A program made the position numbers and the translations under genes. From Piscicola geometra (taxonomy: Eukaryota; Annelida; Clitellata; Hirudinida; Piscicolidae), in assembly GCA_943735955.1 (NCBI GenBank), contig OX030955.1:3612835-3676834 (forward strand): a stretch of DNA of 64,000 nt, written 5' to 3'. Below are positions 37,571 through 55,732 of this stretch, piece by piece. The notes beneath the pieces were generated by a model. That model saw only the letters and a list, made by a program, of their open reading frames with translations, was not told where the DNA came from and searched no databases. Position 1 is the first letter of the stretch; every line of letters starts with the position of its first letter.

Positions 37571-38293
37571 ATGACACTAACTCACCAAGCAAAAAGTTCT
37601 CTTCGATACAGATTTGTATGTTCTTCTTGTTGCATTAGGTTTGCAAATCAAGAAGATTTGCTCAAACATGACTGTCACCCAGATTTATACAAGTTAAACT
37701 TTGCCTGCAAGCATTGTAACAGTGTATTTGAACTCAGAGAGGCTTTAAAAAAGCATGAAATGGGATGTAATAAATATCGTATAATGTCAAAAACTTTATC
37801 TAATAAAAATGTTAAAAATGTTAGAAAAAATAAAATTAGTAAATTTAGAATAATAAATCAAAAAAATAATGATCTGTTAAAAAACTCTCATGACAAAGTG
37901 GAAACAAATAACAGAGGGCATCTAAAAAATTTGAGCAATCATTTACTAAAGTCTGAGTCATCTTCAACTGTCCTCCCAGCAAGCTCACATTCATCTTTAT
38001 CATCCTCTCAAAAAGATTCAGAAAAGCCACACCGATGTCAGATTTGTGGTAACTGCTTCAAGTATGACTTTTCACTTAATGCCCACATGTTCTCCCATTC
38101 TGCAATAGAACTTCAAGCTGCAGAACAGTTTGTCGAGATGGTCAGGTGCCATGAAGATGGTGGTTCCAAGAGTGAGATTGAAGACATTGATATAAGCATG
38201 CAGGATGAAGCTAATAGAGATGACTCTAATCAAGCCCTCATTAATTTCCTGTGTGCTTCAGTTGATGCTGTTGATGAAGTGAACGAACAGTGA
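37571..38293 (+). CDS. Small C2H2/C2HC zinc-finger protein, intronless
   Basis: 240 residues in one exon, 262 bases downstream of the first zinc-finger ORF on the same strand. There are three finger-like units. VCSSCCIRF...KHDCH is irregular. FACKHCNSVF...KKHEMGC is of C2HC type. HRCQICGNCF...NAHMFSH is canonical C2H2, at about residues 155-177. A basic Asn/Lys linker separates units 2 and 3, and the C-terminus is acidic. The two neighbours share layout and absence of introns, which may reflect local duplication, but their sequences outside the fingers do not look alike. AATAAA at 38352-38357 is a likely poly(A) signal. Function unknown. Confidence 0.8.
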   Translation: MTLTHQAKSSLRYRFVCSSCCIRFANQEDLLKHDCHPDLYKLNFACKHCNSVFELREALKKHEMGCNKYRIMSKTLSNKNVKNVRKNKISKFRIINQKNNDLLKNSHDKVETNNRGHLKNLSNHLLKSESSSTVLPASSHSSLSSSQKDSEKPHRCQICGNCFKYDFSLNAHMFSHSAIELQAAEQFVEMVRCHEDGGSKSEIEDIDISMQDEANRDDSNQALINFLCASVDAVDEVNEQ

Positions 38294-39186
38294 TGAAATT
38301 TTTGCAAAGGATAAATAATTATATATTATAAAAGACATTTTATAAGCAATTAATAAATGAAAAAAATACTTTTTTTCCATTTTTTATTTTGTTCAATAGT
38401 TTAATGAGTCATTTTATTTCATATTTAGTTCGCAAGCGCAACTTTGAAATTAATTTGTTTATATTATAAATGTGTATTCAAAGTTTCAATCAAATAATAT
38501 TTTAAAAGTTTCTTTCATTGAATAGAAAATATTTAAGCTGTCACGAAACATGCTTTGGCACAAAATTTGAATATATCTGAAAAAATATATTCTACCCTCA
38601 AAAAGTTAAATCATGTAATAAATATCAAACAAGATGATTTTGTGAAGCTGGATAACAAATTTTACAACTTCTAGTTGAGTTTGAAGCAAACAAATCCGAA
38701 ATAATCTTATCTCATCATAATTTTCTACAAACAGTTAAATCTGCTCAGAGATAAAGATGTTAAAAAATATTTCAACAGTTAGTTTTTATGGTCGAAAATT
38801 TTTTTATGAGCGTGGAATGTAATGAAAAAGTTTAATACTAAACTCTCACAAGAAAAATCGCTAGATACCATGCCTTTCTTCAAGTCTAACAAGTCACCAT
38901 AAACTTATAAATCAAAAAGTTCATTAAAATATCATCACTATCACGTCACCGTCGAAATCTCAAACAAGCAGCTTTTGATGGAATCAATAAAACGTTGTCA
39001 CCACCGAATAAAACTAAAATCCTCTCTGAAAAACGACTTTTCACGTTTTATACTTTCATAAATTATACTTTTTGAAATATTTTCTTCAACTAGAGCTAAC
39101 CATCCTTTTTAACATTTAACTTTTCACTCAACAATAAACTCATTGACTTAAAATTCTCGCCGCCTATCAAACGCTAATTTAAAAGC
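38294..39186. other. Convergent 3' flanks of the second zinc-finger gene and myosin ID
   Basis: AT-rich sequence with no supported exon. Confidence 0.5.
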
Positions 39187-42100
39187 CTACTTAGCATACG
39201 AGTAAACGATGCTGTTTCCACTCTTGGAAAATGCTGTCACAGCCCCATTTTGAACTTGAACTTCTTTTTGTTTGTTGCCAAGCATTGTTGACAATGTGTT
39301 TGACACGTTCAGTTGTAGACTCCTACCGTTTCTATAAGGATGGTTTATAAAACTTTTTTTTTAATCTAAGAAAATATATTTTTTATTCAAGCACTTATCT
39401 TTGAATGTTGTAAAAAATATTTAAATCAATTTAATTCAAAATTATATAAAAATTAGTTTTGACTACAATTTAAACCATATCAAAACTCACAAATGCATCA
39501 TTCTATTGATTGCTCCCACAGCCTCTACCACTAAATCAGCCTAATGAAAGTTTAAAATTGTATTAAAACATAACCATTACAAAAATTAATTAAGAAACGT
39601 TGAAAAATAAAAACAATGTAATTTAAGACTGAAAATCTATAACTCAACCTTCCAACACTCAAAACCTTTTCGATGGACTTGAGACTCACGACCACGTCAT
39701 TATTTCTGCTGAGGTGCAAGATGAAGAGCTGGTCCGGACCCTGCCCTGCACTCACTCCTGTGATCTGTTGATATTTTTCTGGGAATGTCACAAATTAATT
39801 TAATCAATAGCATTTACTTACTTTCTATATTCGTGGTTGGGTAGTTTCCTAGATTTTATTAACGTTAAACCTCCGAAGTCGGGATAGTGGCAAGGGTTTT
39901 GAAGGGTTTCTTGGCGTCAAGTTTGTAGATGTTCAAATCAGTGATTAAGAGAATTCTCTCAGCATTCTTCACAAAACGGTTGGTCTGTTGTTGGATTAAT
40001 TGATGGTTTTTTCTTTTCATTACATAAATTCTTTTGATTTAGAGACAAAGTCGCACTAAAAAATCCCATTTAGGGACAAATATGAAAACAGACTGGAAAA
40101 TATCGGCCAAACGATTTTATGAATTGATCAATTTTTAAAACAATATAAATTTATAAAAAATCTGAAAATCAAAAATCTTAAAAGTAAAACCTTCAATACG
40201 AAGCAGCTGAACCATATCTTCTTGAATAGGTCAACCCGCTGCAAGGCATCAATCGCTGTGCTTGTCTCGGCGTTAAACCTGTTTTCGTTCGGCTGCAAAA
40301 AGCAAGAAAAAGTATATAAAAAGAATGAGATAAAAATAACTTCTATTAAATATATTTAATATATAAACGTAAAAAAACTTAAGTAAACACCAGAAGAACG
40401 TAGTTACGATGCCACTTCCTTCCCGGTGTGGAATCAAGCCTCCTTCGCTTGAATGCGTCCGCTGAAAAGACCTGAAGTTTTATGATAAATAGTCATTGTT
40501 AAAACTATTTATACGTGAAACTTTTATTACAATCGTGGTTAATAGGGTCATTATGATTGGTGTTGTTTACCTTAAGTTCTAACGTGGCCAAGTCATCTTT
40601 TGTAACTTGTTTCAGTCGCATGTAGCAGTTCCATCTGGTTGAAAAACAATTTCAAAATCAAAAATTTCACATTCTAAAAAACGTTAAAAAATGCAGGAAA
40701 AAAAAAGATTTTACCTTGCATGTATTTTCTTGAGAATGGGTTCTACTGGTTTAAGTTTGTATGGTGGTACGGGCCACTGCTGTCTGCTGCTTTTGCTTGT
40801 CACTTTCCTGCAATCATAGGTAATGGAAAAAAGTAAAAAGAAAGGTATGGATAACGTATAAATTTTGATATCTTACCCGAAATCTCTTTTCACGTCCCTG
40901 AAGTAACCCCTGATAACATGATTTCTCCATGACTGACGAATAATGCAAAAACACAAATATAAAACTATTATTTTGTTTTTATCATGAATGAAATGTAATT
41001 TTTGAAACTAAGCAATACAAAACCTTTTCAATGGTTTAAAACTCAATAATATATTACTAAAACTGCAGTCTCGCCACAGACCTTTTGCATAATAGCAGCA
41101 ATTTTAGGCATAGCTTCTTCTCTTTTGGTTTCCAGTGCATACATGGTTTTAGGACTCCGAATGAAAATCTTCGTTTTTCCATACTTAACGTCACTTTCAA
41201 AACCGTTGTCTCTTATGATCTCTTTGGTGCCGTCTTCTGCTGATCCTCTATGCCGTGGCCATGTTGATTTGCACACCACTTTGTATCTGTTTTCGAGCGT
41301 TGAAGCTTTAAGTATACGAGATAAATTTTTCCAAAATATTTTTTTTATAAATCAACACTATCAATTACAGCAAGAAGCTAGAACAATGATAGGATTTTTT
41401 TTCCAAATCTATGACAAGAACCTTTTAAGGAATCGATCATAAGGCATTCTGAAGGCAAATCCTGCTCTCCTGACCCTCACATTCTCCAGAAGACCCAGAT
41501 ACTTGACCTGCTTTTCACTTCGGTCGTCGTCGAATTTCACAGGAGATTTGTCTTCGTTCGGTTTGATACAACGAACGTAGTAGGGTTCCTAGATAAGTGA
41601 GTGTTAAAAATAAAAATTAATAAAATGTATCATATGGAAAGGTTTGAATCCATTTTATTTATTGAGCGATAGGACTAAAAAAATAATTTTAAAAATTAAA
41701 ATATATAAAAATTAATCGTATTTAAGTTACCTTGGAAGTGAGGTTTTGGACAAGGGAGATCATGGAAAGTTTGAAGGAGGTACCAGCAGTGACCGGTCTT
41801 TTGGTCACCTGGTCAACCCCTTTCACCCCTTCTGGCCACATGCTGCTGATAGTGCTGTTCTTGCTGTGGTAGTGATTATAAAATGAAAATTTTGTTTTTT
41901 CCTTCAAGTAATTAAAATTATTTATTTATTTATCTAACTTTTAAACTTTTTTTACCAAAAAAACTGCAATATATAAATAATTCAATCATCCATAAATCGC
42001 TACACCAGCTGATACAAGCCATCTACTGAGTACACTCTACTCATACCTTACCCACAATAACCTGTTGTGAAGCAGCCGTTTGAAGTCCTGAAAGAGAAGG

Positions 42101-45100
42101 TCCTTGTTCTTATCGATGAAGCCATCGACGCAGTAGGTGACGTTGCCTGCATAGTGCAGCACTCGAAAGTCCCTGTTGTATTCGAGACTCTTGTCGTTCG
42201 GAGCCATCTGGTGTGTTGTGGAGCAATTTTTAGTCACTTTGCTCTTTTTATCGTCTTTTCTTGATTTAATTATGTTTTTTGAATATTTGAATTGATGTCC
42301 GTGAAAAAAATTCATTTTTTAAATTATGAAATGTAAAGGAAAGGTATTTTAATTTGTTATTTAAAAATGCAAAAAAGTAAGTATACCACGGACCTTCCTG
42401 GTCTGAAAGTGCTTGTGTTGAGCGAGTTTGTTGGAGAGTGCGTCAAGGAAAGTAGTGTCAGTTACTTTGCCGACAGTCAAGCAAGCCTCGTCTAAGGTGG
42501 CAAATATGCCCTGAGTGGGTTAGAGATGTCATGAATTAATAATTAAATTGGTTTTAATATCTTATAAGTTTTGAGATTTTTAAAATATTGAATATATAGG
42601 CGCAAAACCAACCTTATGAGGAGCTTCAACCAAATCACAAATGATCTTGTTGTTGAAGTAGTCGATCTGGCATGCGAGTGAGAAATAGAATCAATCCTTA
42701 CCTAAATTAGAATCTTAGGAAAAATTTTTATTGAAATGTTAAAATAATTACTAATTTCTACTTTGAGGATAAAAAGTCTAATAAAAAAATTAATTTTTCT
42801 TTGATGAACTTTTATTTATTTAAATAAATTAAAATCGTAAACACACGTGTTTCCATTCAATGCCTTCCCTAGCGTACTCCTCCTGCTCCTGCTTGAGGAC
42901 CAATTCGATGAAGAGTTGCTGCAGCTTCTCGTTGCAATAGTTAATGCAAAACTGCTCGAAACTGATCGGTGTGATATAGAAAATAGAATTGAATAGTTTA
43001 AACTTTTCTAATTTTGAGAATTGAAAGGGAATTTTATTTTGTAGATAGTTTGCTGGTCTTAGAAATATCTTTATTTAATTAAGTTTATTATGCATACCTT
43101 TTTTGTATACAAATTACAATGAACATAATTTTATTTGTTTATGAATCAATGAAATTTACCTGTTGTTTTCGAAAAGTTCGAATCCATAAATATCCAGAAC
43201 TCCAATGATTGTGCCTTTGCCTGGAGGTTTTATTAAAAAGAGTTAAAAAACTGAATAATATAATAAATCTAAAATATATGTTAAACTATTTACAAGAAGT
43301 TGAATATAAATTTTATTTAACTATAAGTGCTGCTACTCTTTCTACTTGATGCCATTTGATTTTTAACCTGTTCCATTGGTTCTCACTTGGATGGCATCGT
43401 TCACCTGCTTGACGATCCACGTAAAGAGACGATCGTAAATGGCCTGTTCAGGGATGAATGTAACGTGTCGAAAATTATAAATTTTTCATGAAACTGAAAA
43501 ATATACAAAACTGAATAGCTCATTCAAAAGAAATTTTATTTTAAGATAAAATTTAAATTTTTAGAATATAATGATCCTCTAGTTTGAACTAACTTAATAT
43601 AATTCCAAAAAACTATACCTAAAACCCAATACACCACCTTGCCTTAGCGAAGGCATCTCTTCCATACAAAGCTTGTTCTACTGTGTGTCCCTTGTCCATC
43701 ACTTCTCCCTTGGCTGCAACCACTCTATGAATGGTGAAGCGGATGATGGTATCACTATTTTATAATGATACTATAATCTGTATTTTGATGAAAATGATGA
43801 AAATGACGAAAACATGTATGATCAAAAAAAGTGATGAAATTGTGTTTTAATGAAGTTCGAAATGTTTAAAAAACTCATTTATTTTTCTTTATTTCTTAAT
43901 CGACTCAAATTCCCACCTGGAACACAAGGCCTTTTCCGCTTCAGAAACACTTACATCCAAAAGATTTGCCAGCTGTTGCAGAGCCTGTTTGTCTTGGATG
44001 CCTGTGGTTGAAAAAAAAAATTTTTTTTTATGTAAAAGAAAACAATTATACAATTAAAAAGTCTAAAGGTTTGCTAAAAACTGATATCTTACCAACTTAT
44101 CACATTTGTTTTTACAGAAAGATATAAACAATATTTTCAAAAAACAAGTTTTACGACCAGCATCGTCGTTATTCTCGGTGAATGTGACATTTCCAAGATG
44201 CAAGATGGCCGCTACTATTTTCCACGTGGTTTGAGAAGCGCCTTCGAAGCCGATGTTAGCCATTGCCTCGTTCACTATCTGAAAGTCTCCGCTATCTGAA
44301 CCTCCTCCCTGGTAAGGTGGGTGTTTGATGATAAAATAAGTGGTTGATTAGAGAAGTAGAATTTTTTCGCGAATATTTGGCTAGTAATAACAAATTATAT
44401 TACAGTTTTTGTTCTTATGAAGTTATAAAATCAGAATATCTAAAAAAATTGAAATATTTGATTAGTGCGTATTTTTAAAGAAGTTAACTTAAAAATATGA
44501 ATAACCTTTGATGGCTTATCGTCAGTGGACCAAGAAGCGCCATGTGAATGAATCTGGGAAAGTGAGAGAAAAAACAGATTAAACGATTGAAAAATTAATT
44601 TATTATGAAAACAATGAATATTTGATTACTTTCTCATGTAGAATTTCAATTCATATCTAGAGAAAAATCATAAAACTAAAAATTATGTTTAATTAAAAAG
44701 CTAAATTGAAGTCAAACTTTGGCGTCTCCTTTCTGGTTGAGGTAAGGATACTTCTTAAGATCCTTCGCCAGGCCATATGCCTTCAACTGCCTGTCATCAG
44801 CGCCTTGCAAAAGCTGCAGTAGTGCCATTTTTGAGTTTTAATATTTAAATAAATATTTTATTTTTAAAATATGCTAATTTTCAATCTAATATAAAAAATT
44901 GAAAATGTAAATCCTTTTTTAATAATTCTTTGACAATTTAAAAAATTTAGTAGACTGTTGAGAATAGATATATTTTGTTTTAAAAATTTCTATTTAAAAT
45001 GACATTTTTTTATAACAAATTTTAAGTGTTAAAAATTTATATAATATACTAATATTTTCCTATTCTATTTTTAATTATTCGAGTTAAATTCTTACTTTTC

Positions 45101-47164
45101 ACGTGATTAGCTAACCTGATAGAACGAATGGAAGTTCCTTTCACCTGCCTGCTGATGCACCACTCTTGACTAAAATTATTATTTGTATCATTAGTAATTT
45201 TCATATCTGCTCATACAGAGCTCTAAAGACACAAATGAATTGTAAAATATCAGTCAAAAGCACTTGAAACACACTCGAAAAGTCATTAAGAGACTGAAAT
45301 AAGGATTAAAAGAATCTAATTTAAGCGAATAATGTAAAAACTTAGATAAATTACTATGAGAAAAAGTTTAAAATTATGTACTCCAAGTTCATTAAGAAAC
45401 TATTACTTTTTCGAGCAGGTAGTTTTCGATGTGGCCTCCTATAGGGTCTCCCTTGAAGTCGAAATTAATGTCCATGTATTTGCCAAACCTGGCATGAGAA
45501 GATTTCGATTATAAATTGTTATATTACCTTTTTAATCTATATACTAAACTATAATTTAATTTTATTTTTATATAACACAACTAGTCTATGAATGCTCTAT
45601 AAAAACTTCTTATATATAAAATATTATATCTACATAATTAATTAATAATTCATAGACTTAATTAAACACATTTTTATAAATCTGTAATTTCTTTTTTTAA
45701 TAAGGTCTAAATCATTCAAATCTACTTTATTTTTTGGCATAATTAGCTCATAAAGATTCTTTCAAAATAACCTGCTGGAATTGTCGTTTCGATTGGTTTT
45801 GGCGTTTCCAAAAGCTTCCAGTATGCAGTTTGATTGGAGAAGAATGTTCTTCACTCTTTTTGGGGTGCATGGCGGAGGTTGAATAGTAGGAAAGAGTTTT
45901 TAAAACATTTTTTGGATACATGCTTAAAGTTTGAAATTAACAAGTACATTTTGAAAGAACTCTCAAGGGCCTAAAACCAGCTACTCTTACTCGAATACTG
46001 GTTAAGTTTTCAAAATGGTTCAAGCTATGATTTATGTTGAACATGAAAACTAAAACATTTTTGAACCTTTCGACCTCTTTTTGACCGCTGACATTGGTGA
46101 CTGAGGCGAGGTATTTCATGATGATTTTGGACGCCTCCGTCTTGCCTGCTCCACTTTCGCCTGTGATGACAAAGAGAAGGAAGACGATTAGAGGCCTTTA
46201 TAATAATAATAATAATAATTATAATTATAATAATATATGAGATGTCTTTAAAAGGTTGATTAAGTATATTAGTTATTAAAAATCTTTTTTTGAGTTTTTA
46301 TAACATTCATGGTTTATCAAACAGATATACACAATTTAAAAAACTCAAATTATTAAAACTACTTTTATACAACTCATCCTTCTCAGTATTTCAAACCAAT
46401 TTCAAACAATTAATATATATGAATATTACTCTTAGTTGAACCTGAAATGACAATACAAGTGTCCTTGGCCTTTCTCTTCATGGTCTTGTGGGCGGCATCG
46501 GCAATGGCGAAAAGGTGGGGAGGTCTTTCAAAAATCTCCCTTCCCTTGTACGACTCTATGTAGTCTTTGCTGTTAGTTAGTGGTGGTCGTTGTGATGATG
46601 AGGGTTTTGATGATGAGGCTTGAACGTAACAATATAGAATATTTTTCTTAGTTAATTCTTTATATCTACCTTTTTGCATAAAAGAATTTTTTTTAAAAAC
46701 ATCAAGTTCAAATATTTAAATTGTATCCAAAAGTTAGAAAACAGAATAAAAGAGAGAATTATAATGAGAAACAAGAAGCGCTTGAAACCCGTAGATGTTC
46801 ATGGTCTTGTAGGGGTTCACTGCCACTATCACCTCACCGATGTACGTGTAGATCTTTCCCGCCTCGAACCTGTTGAGAGTTTTAGTGTGCTCAATATCGA
46901 TGTAAGATGGAATGGAATGCCTTGATATTTGATAGTTTTAGATATTTTTAAAGTTCGTAAAAGTGAGATACATTTGGTTTTAAAATAATAATAAAGTGAT
47001 CTGAATTAAACATTTCAAATAAATGTTGTTAAATTCTATTGTACTTTAACAATTATTAAATACCTCAATTTGAGATTCTTCATGAAGGAGCCAAGGTCAA
47101 TGGACTCCATCATCACAAAGTCACTGGCCCCACACTGCTTTCCATCTTCCAGAATACCCGCCAT
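39187..47164 (-). CDS. MYO1D: Unconventional myosin ID (class I myosin), complete
   Basis: A single-headed, membrane-associated actin motor. Myosin ID/Myo31DF sets left-right chirality in flies and is needed for it in vertebrates. There are 29 coding exons with closing phases and 976 residues (human about 1006). Exon starts are 47164, 46869, 46569, 46160, 45855, 45488, 45169, 44813, 44553, 44308, 44001, 43724, 43443, 43220, 42961, 42666, 42510, 42207, 41863, 41588, 41286, 40932, 40807, 40634, 40471, 40292, 39984, 39764 and 39331. The P-loop is [12 protein letters not shown], switch I is [16 protein letters not shown], and switch II is [20 protein letters not shown]. The converter end is [16 protein letters not shown], then one poor IQ-like segment ([11 protein letters not shown]) and a TH1 tail ([20 protein letters not shown]). 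The TEDS position, 16 residues before DAFAK, is Glu. Exon 12 ends in a GC donor. A 16-residue exon (44506-44553) enlarges a surface loop of the head. The start codon sits 34 codons before the first intron, as in the family. Confidence 0.95.
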
Positions 47165-48663
47165 CCCGTAAGAGAACCTCTGGAGTGGGGTTTTGAGATT
47201 TTATCATTGGAATTCAATAGATTGAGTTAGGTTTAATCAAATAGAGTATTTTGATTCTTTGGCTTTCAGTTTGAAAAGTGTTACTAACGAGACTAGTTCC
47301 GTTCTAACAAAGTCTCCGATTATTAGGCGGGTTATATTACTCTTATGGTATTCCGAGGCGTTTAAAATTTTTTTTACAAATGATTAAACATAACAGACTT
47401 TTTGAAGTTCAAACGACCAATCAAACCGGCGTATTGTTTAATGAAGCTGAAGAATGGGTCATATAAATAGATGCATGAGACAGCAATTAAATACCTCTGA
47501 CACATAAAACAATCACTTACTTTCGTCTGGCCTGACATTCTTGGTGTTTTCCTATGGAGCTAATCAATGCACCTCTCACCTGTAGTGAAGACTGACGAAT
47601 CCTACACTACTTTAGGTTATTCAAGTGTATATATTGTCTATGCATACAGAACACGTACGGTAGAATCTATCATTAGTAGATATAGATAAACTATATACTA
47701 GTTATCTTTTCAAATGCCTAGGGTCATATTAATATGATACTTTGGAATAATACCACGCTGACATTAGAATTAGAATCAGCTAGGATTACTAATTTATTTT
47801 CTTGCATTTTATTGGCAAAAAAAGTTGAAATACAATTTTAATGACTCAGCTAAAAAATTATGTTCCACAACACGCGTATAGAAAAATAAGATTATTGAAT
47901 TGAAATATGTATTATTTAAATTTTTATTGTTCTTAGAAAAATTAATTTCAAAACAATTTTTTTTAAGTTTTGAATTTCCAATAAATAAGAAAGCTTCCGG
48001 ATTCCGAATATTTAGTTATACTCATTATAGAATTAAGTTGAAAGTGATCTATCGTTCTTCAACCCAGCAACTTTTTTAAAGATAAAAACTCTAGATTCTT
48101 ACAACTCAGTCCCACTTCATGTTTTAACTTGGCTTTCAAATGGGCCTCACATCATTTTTAGTACTTTTAAGCCGCTGTGAAAGTGTGCAGGCACCAGAGG
48201 CAAACTGGAAGGTCTCGTAGGATGAAGTCATGTTTGTGTCAAAAATGTGTTAGTTTCAATCATAAAATAAGAAAGCTTTTAAAATAAATTATAATAAGTA
48301 TGAAATTTTTTTATATAAATTTTAACCAATGACTTGGAAAAATATATAGTAGCTATAGCTGACACTAGCTGGATGTGTGTGATCGATCGATTAAAAAACA
48401 ATTATGTTTCATTTAGTATAAATATAACAACGGTTTCTGCACACATCAAATAATGTCTAAACACCATTTGTCTACTATTCTTAGAAATAAATAATAATCA
48501 AAGTTTTAACTTTTTAAATATTTAGAATAAACAAAAAAACGCGCATAAAAGAAAACAAATAAATATCAAAATAAATATAAATAAAAACCACTCACTAAAT
48601 AAGTAATAGTTTTTTGGCTGATATAAATAAATGGAAGCATTTAAAATAGCGAAACAAAGATGT
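47165..48663. other. Intergenic region upstream of myosin ID and downstream of RRN3
   Basis: AT-rich. It should hold the myosin ID promoter. A TATAAATAG-like word lies near 47462-47470, but reads best on the plus strand, against the gene. No other gene is visible. Confidence 0.4.
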
Positions 48664-53904
<5,241 letters not shown>

Positions 53905-54120
53905 TTTACAATGTTTACTAGTTTTCTAATGAAACTAGAAACAAACGTGGATCTTTAAATCTTGATTAAGAAACTCAATTTATTTTCGCTACATAGATAA
54001 AACACTAAAGTTATGTGAAAAATAGAGTATAAATATAAAACTTACTATACTATAAAAATTCTAAATGTTGATCATTTATTTATTTGAAACAATCAAAATC
54101 GTCCGATCAATACTTAACTT

Positions 54121-55732
54121 TTATTCTAAATTCGCTAGGTTATCCTGGATGAACTTCTTGAAGTACGAAACTCTAGCGTTGGCAGTTGGATAAGCACCAT
54201 GGCAAATGTCAGTGCTGGTGCTCACCCACGATGTCACACCTACCAGGATCGGCTTGCCGTCTTTAGTGCATGTCAGAGGACCTCCACTGTCACCCTGGGA
54301 GTTGAAATAAATATAAAATCTAGTTTTTCTTTTTTAGATTTCAAATTAAAATAAATATATTTTTAAGACATTTTTTTCACTATAAGGAACGATTTCAAAA
54401 GAATAAAATCGTACAGTGCAGGCTCCGTGTTTGAAGCGGTATGTGCAGACGTGGCCTGGGTGTATGACAACTGAATGAATGCTTTTCTTTTGACAATCTT
54501 TGTTCGAAATCACTTCAACTTTCACTTTCATTAGAAGGTTTGACGAAAGGCCATTGTTTTCTGGGGAGTGTATACATAACAAATTATTTAATGATAGTTT
54601 TTTTATTGCAAAAATGCCGGTATTAATTTTTTAGTTATTGAATCAATTGATTTTTATAGTTAATAAATATATCATCTTAAAGCTCAATTGAGCATACTTT
54701 TTCCCCATCCGCTAAGCAAGCAATCATCTCCAGAGAAAGTAAGGTTTCCATCATCATTCCAGGGAATTGCTTGAATTCCCGAAGTGTAGTTGAGGGGCCT
54801 ATCAAAAGTCAAGATGGCGATATCATTGGGCAGAGTTGCTGTGCCGTCGTTGTATTTGGGATGCTTGGGGTGGAAATAAAATAGTTTAATATTCAACTTG
54901 AAATCGATATATTCAATAGAAAAATATTTGAAAATAGATTTTTGGAATAAAACAGATATAAATACTCACCACAACATATTTTTTGATGCCGACTATTTGA
55001 GAATTGGTCATATTTCTTCTGTCGCTCAGGCCAGCAACCACTCTCACTCTTTTTTCGTCGCTAGATTAGTCAAGGCATGAAAATGCATTTGAATGATTGA
55101 AATCAAAAATAAAAAAACCTATCAGTTTTGCTATAGTTCAAACTATCACACCACATTCAACCCTCCAATAAACTAAAAATAACATCCGTTTATTTATTTG
55201 AAAACACTTTACAAAGTAAAAACCTGTTTATAATGCAATGTCCTGCCGTAAGGGCCTGTAATCTGTTAATGAGGACAGCGCTACAGACGAAGTTCCATGA
55301 ACCTTCTTCTCCCTTCTCCACCAGCAATTGGTGAGGAAATTCGCCAACCTGTGTACATTTATATTGTACATTTATATGATCTAAAATAAAAGAATTCATA
55401 GCTTTGCAATAAAACTTTATTTAAATTATAAAAGAATTTAAAACTCTAAATTTAATTATAATATTTTTTAAATGTGAATTTTTTTATCAGTTTGTTAATG
55501 AGATCTATCCAAGCGAATCAAGTACCCTAGCTTCCTCTCCATTCACAATGTACTGGTCATGAAAAAAAGAAGCTTGATCCTTCGGAGCAGCTAAATAAAA
55601 TGAAAATGTCTATAAATACTAATTGATAAAAAAATTATGAATTGCTGTGTTTATAAATGCAATGGTTGACAGCTAGGCACCGTTGTTGAGCTGGAAGAAG
55701 GCATTGAGCAAAAGGACGAAGAAAAACTTCAT
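54121..55732 (-). CDS. Secreted chymotrypsin-fold serine protease (S1 family)
   Basis: A 272-residue secreted peptidase zymogen. Exons are 55732-55681, 55590-55526, 55348-55224, 55060-54970, 54863-54698, 54560-54415 and 54294-54121; all phases close. A signal peptide (MKFFFVLLLNAFFQLNN) is followed by a short propeptide and the activation site before IVNGEEA. The catalytic triad is His in LTAGHC, Asp in NDIAIL and Ser in GDSGGP. The pocket residue equivalent to chymotrypsin 189 (six before the Ser, in HGACTGDSGG) reads as Gly. That argues against trypsin-like cleavage and fits elastase- or chymotrypsin-like preference. It lies only about 220 bases upstream of RRN3 on the same strand, but has no functional link to it. 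Specific substrate unknown. Confidence 0.93.

Noticed and set aside
35791..38293. Both zinc-finger ORFs as one gene
   Set aside because: A stop codon, a polyadenylation signal and a good ATG separate them, and no donor/acceptor pair joins them in frame.
47461..47475. TATAAATAG as a myosin ID promoter
   Set aside because: It reads best on the opposite strand and lies about 300 bases from the start codon with no other support.
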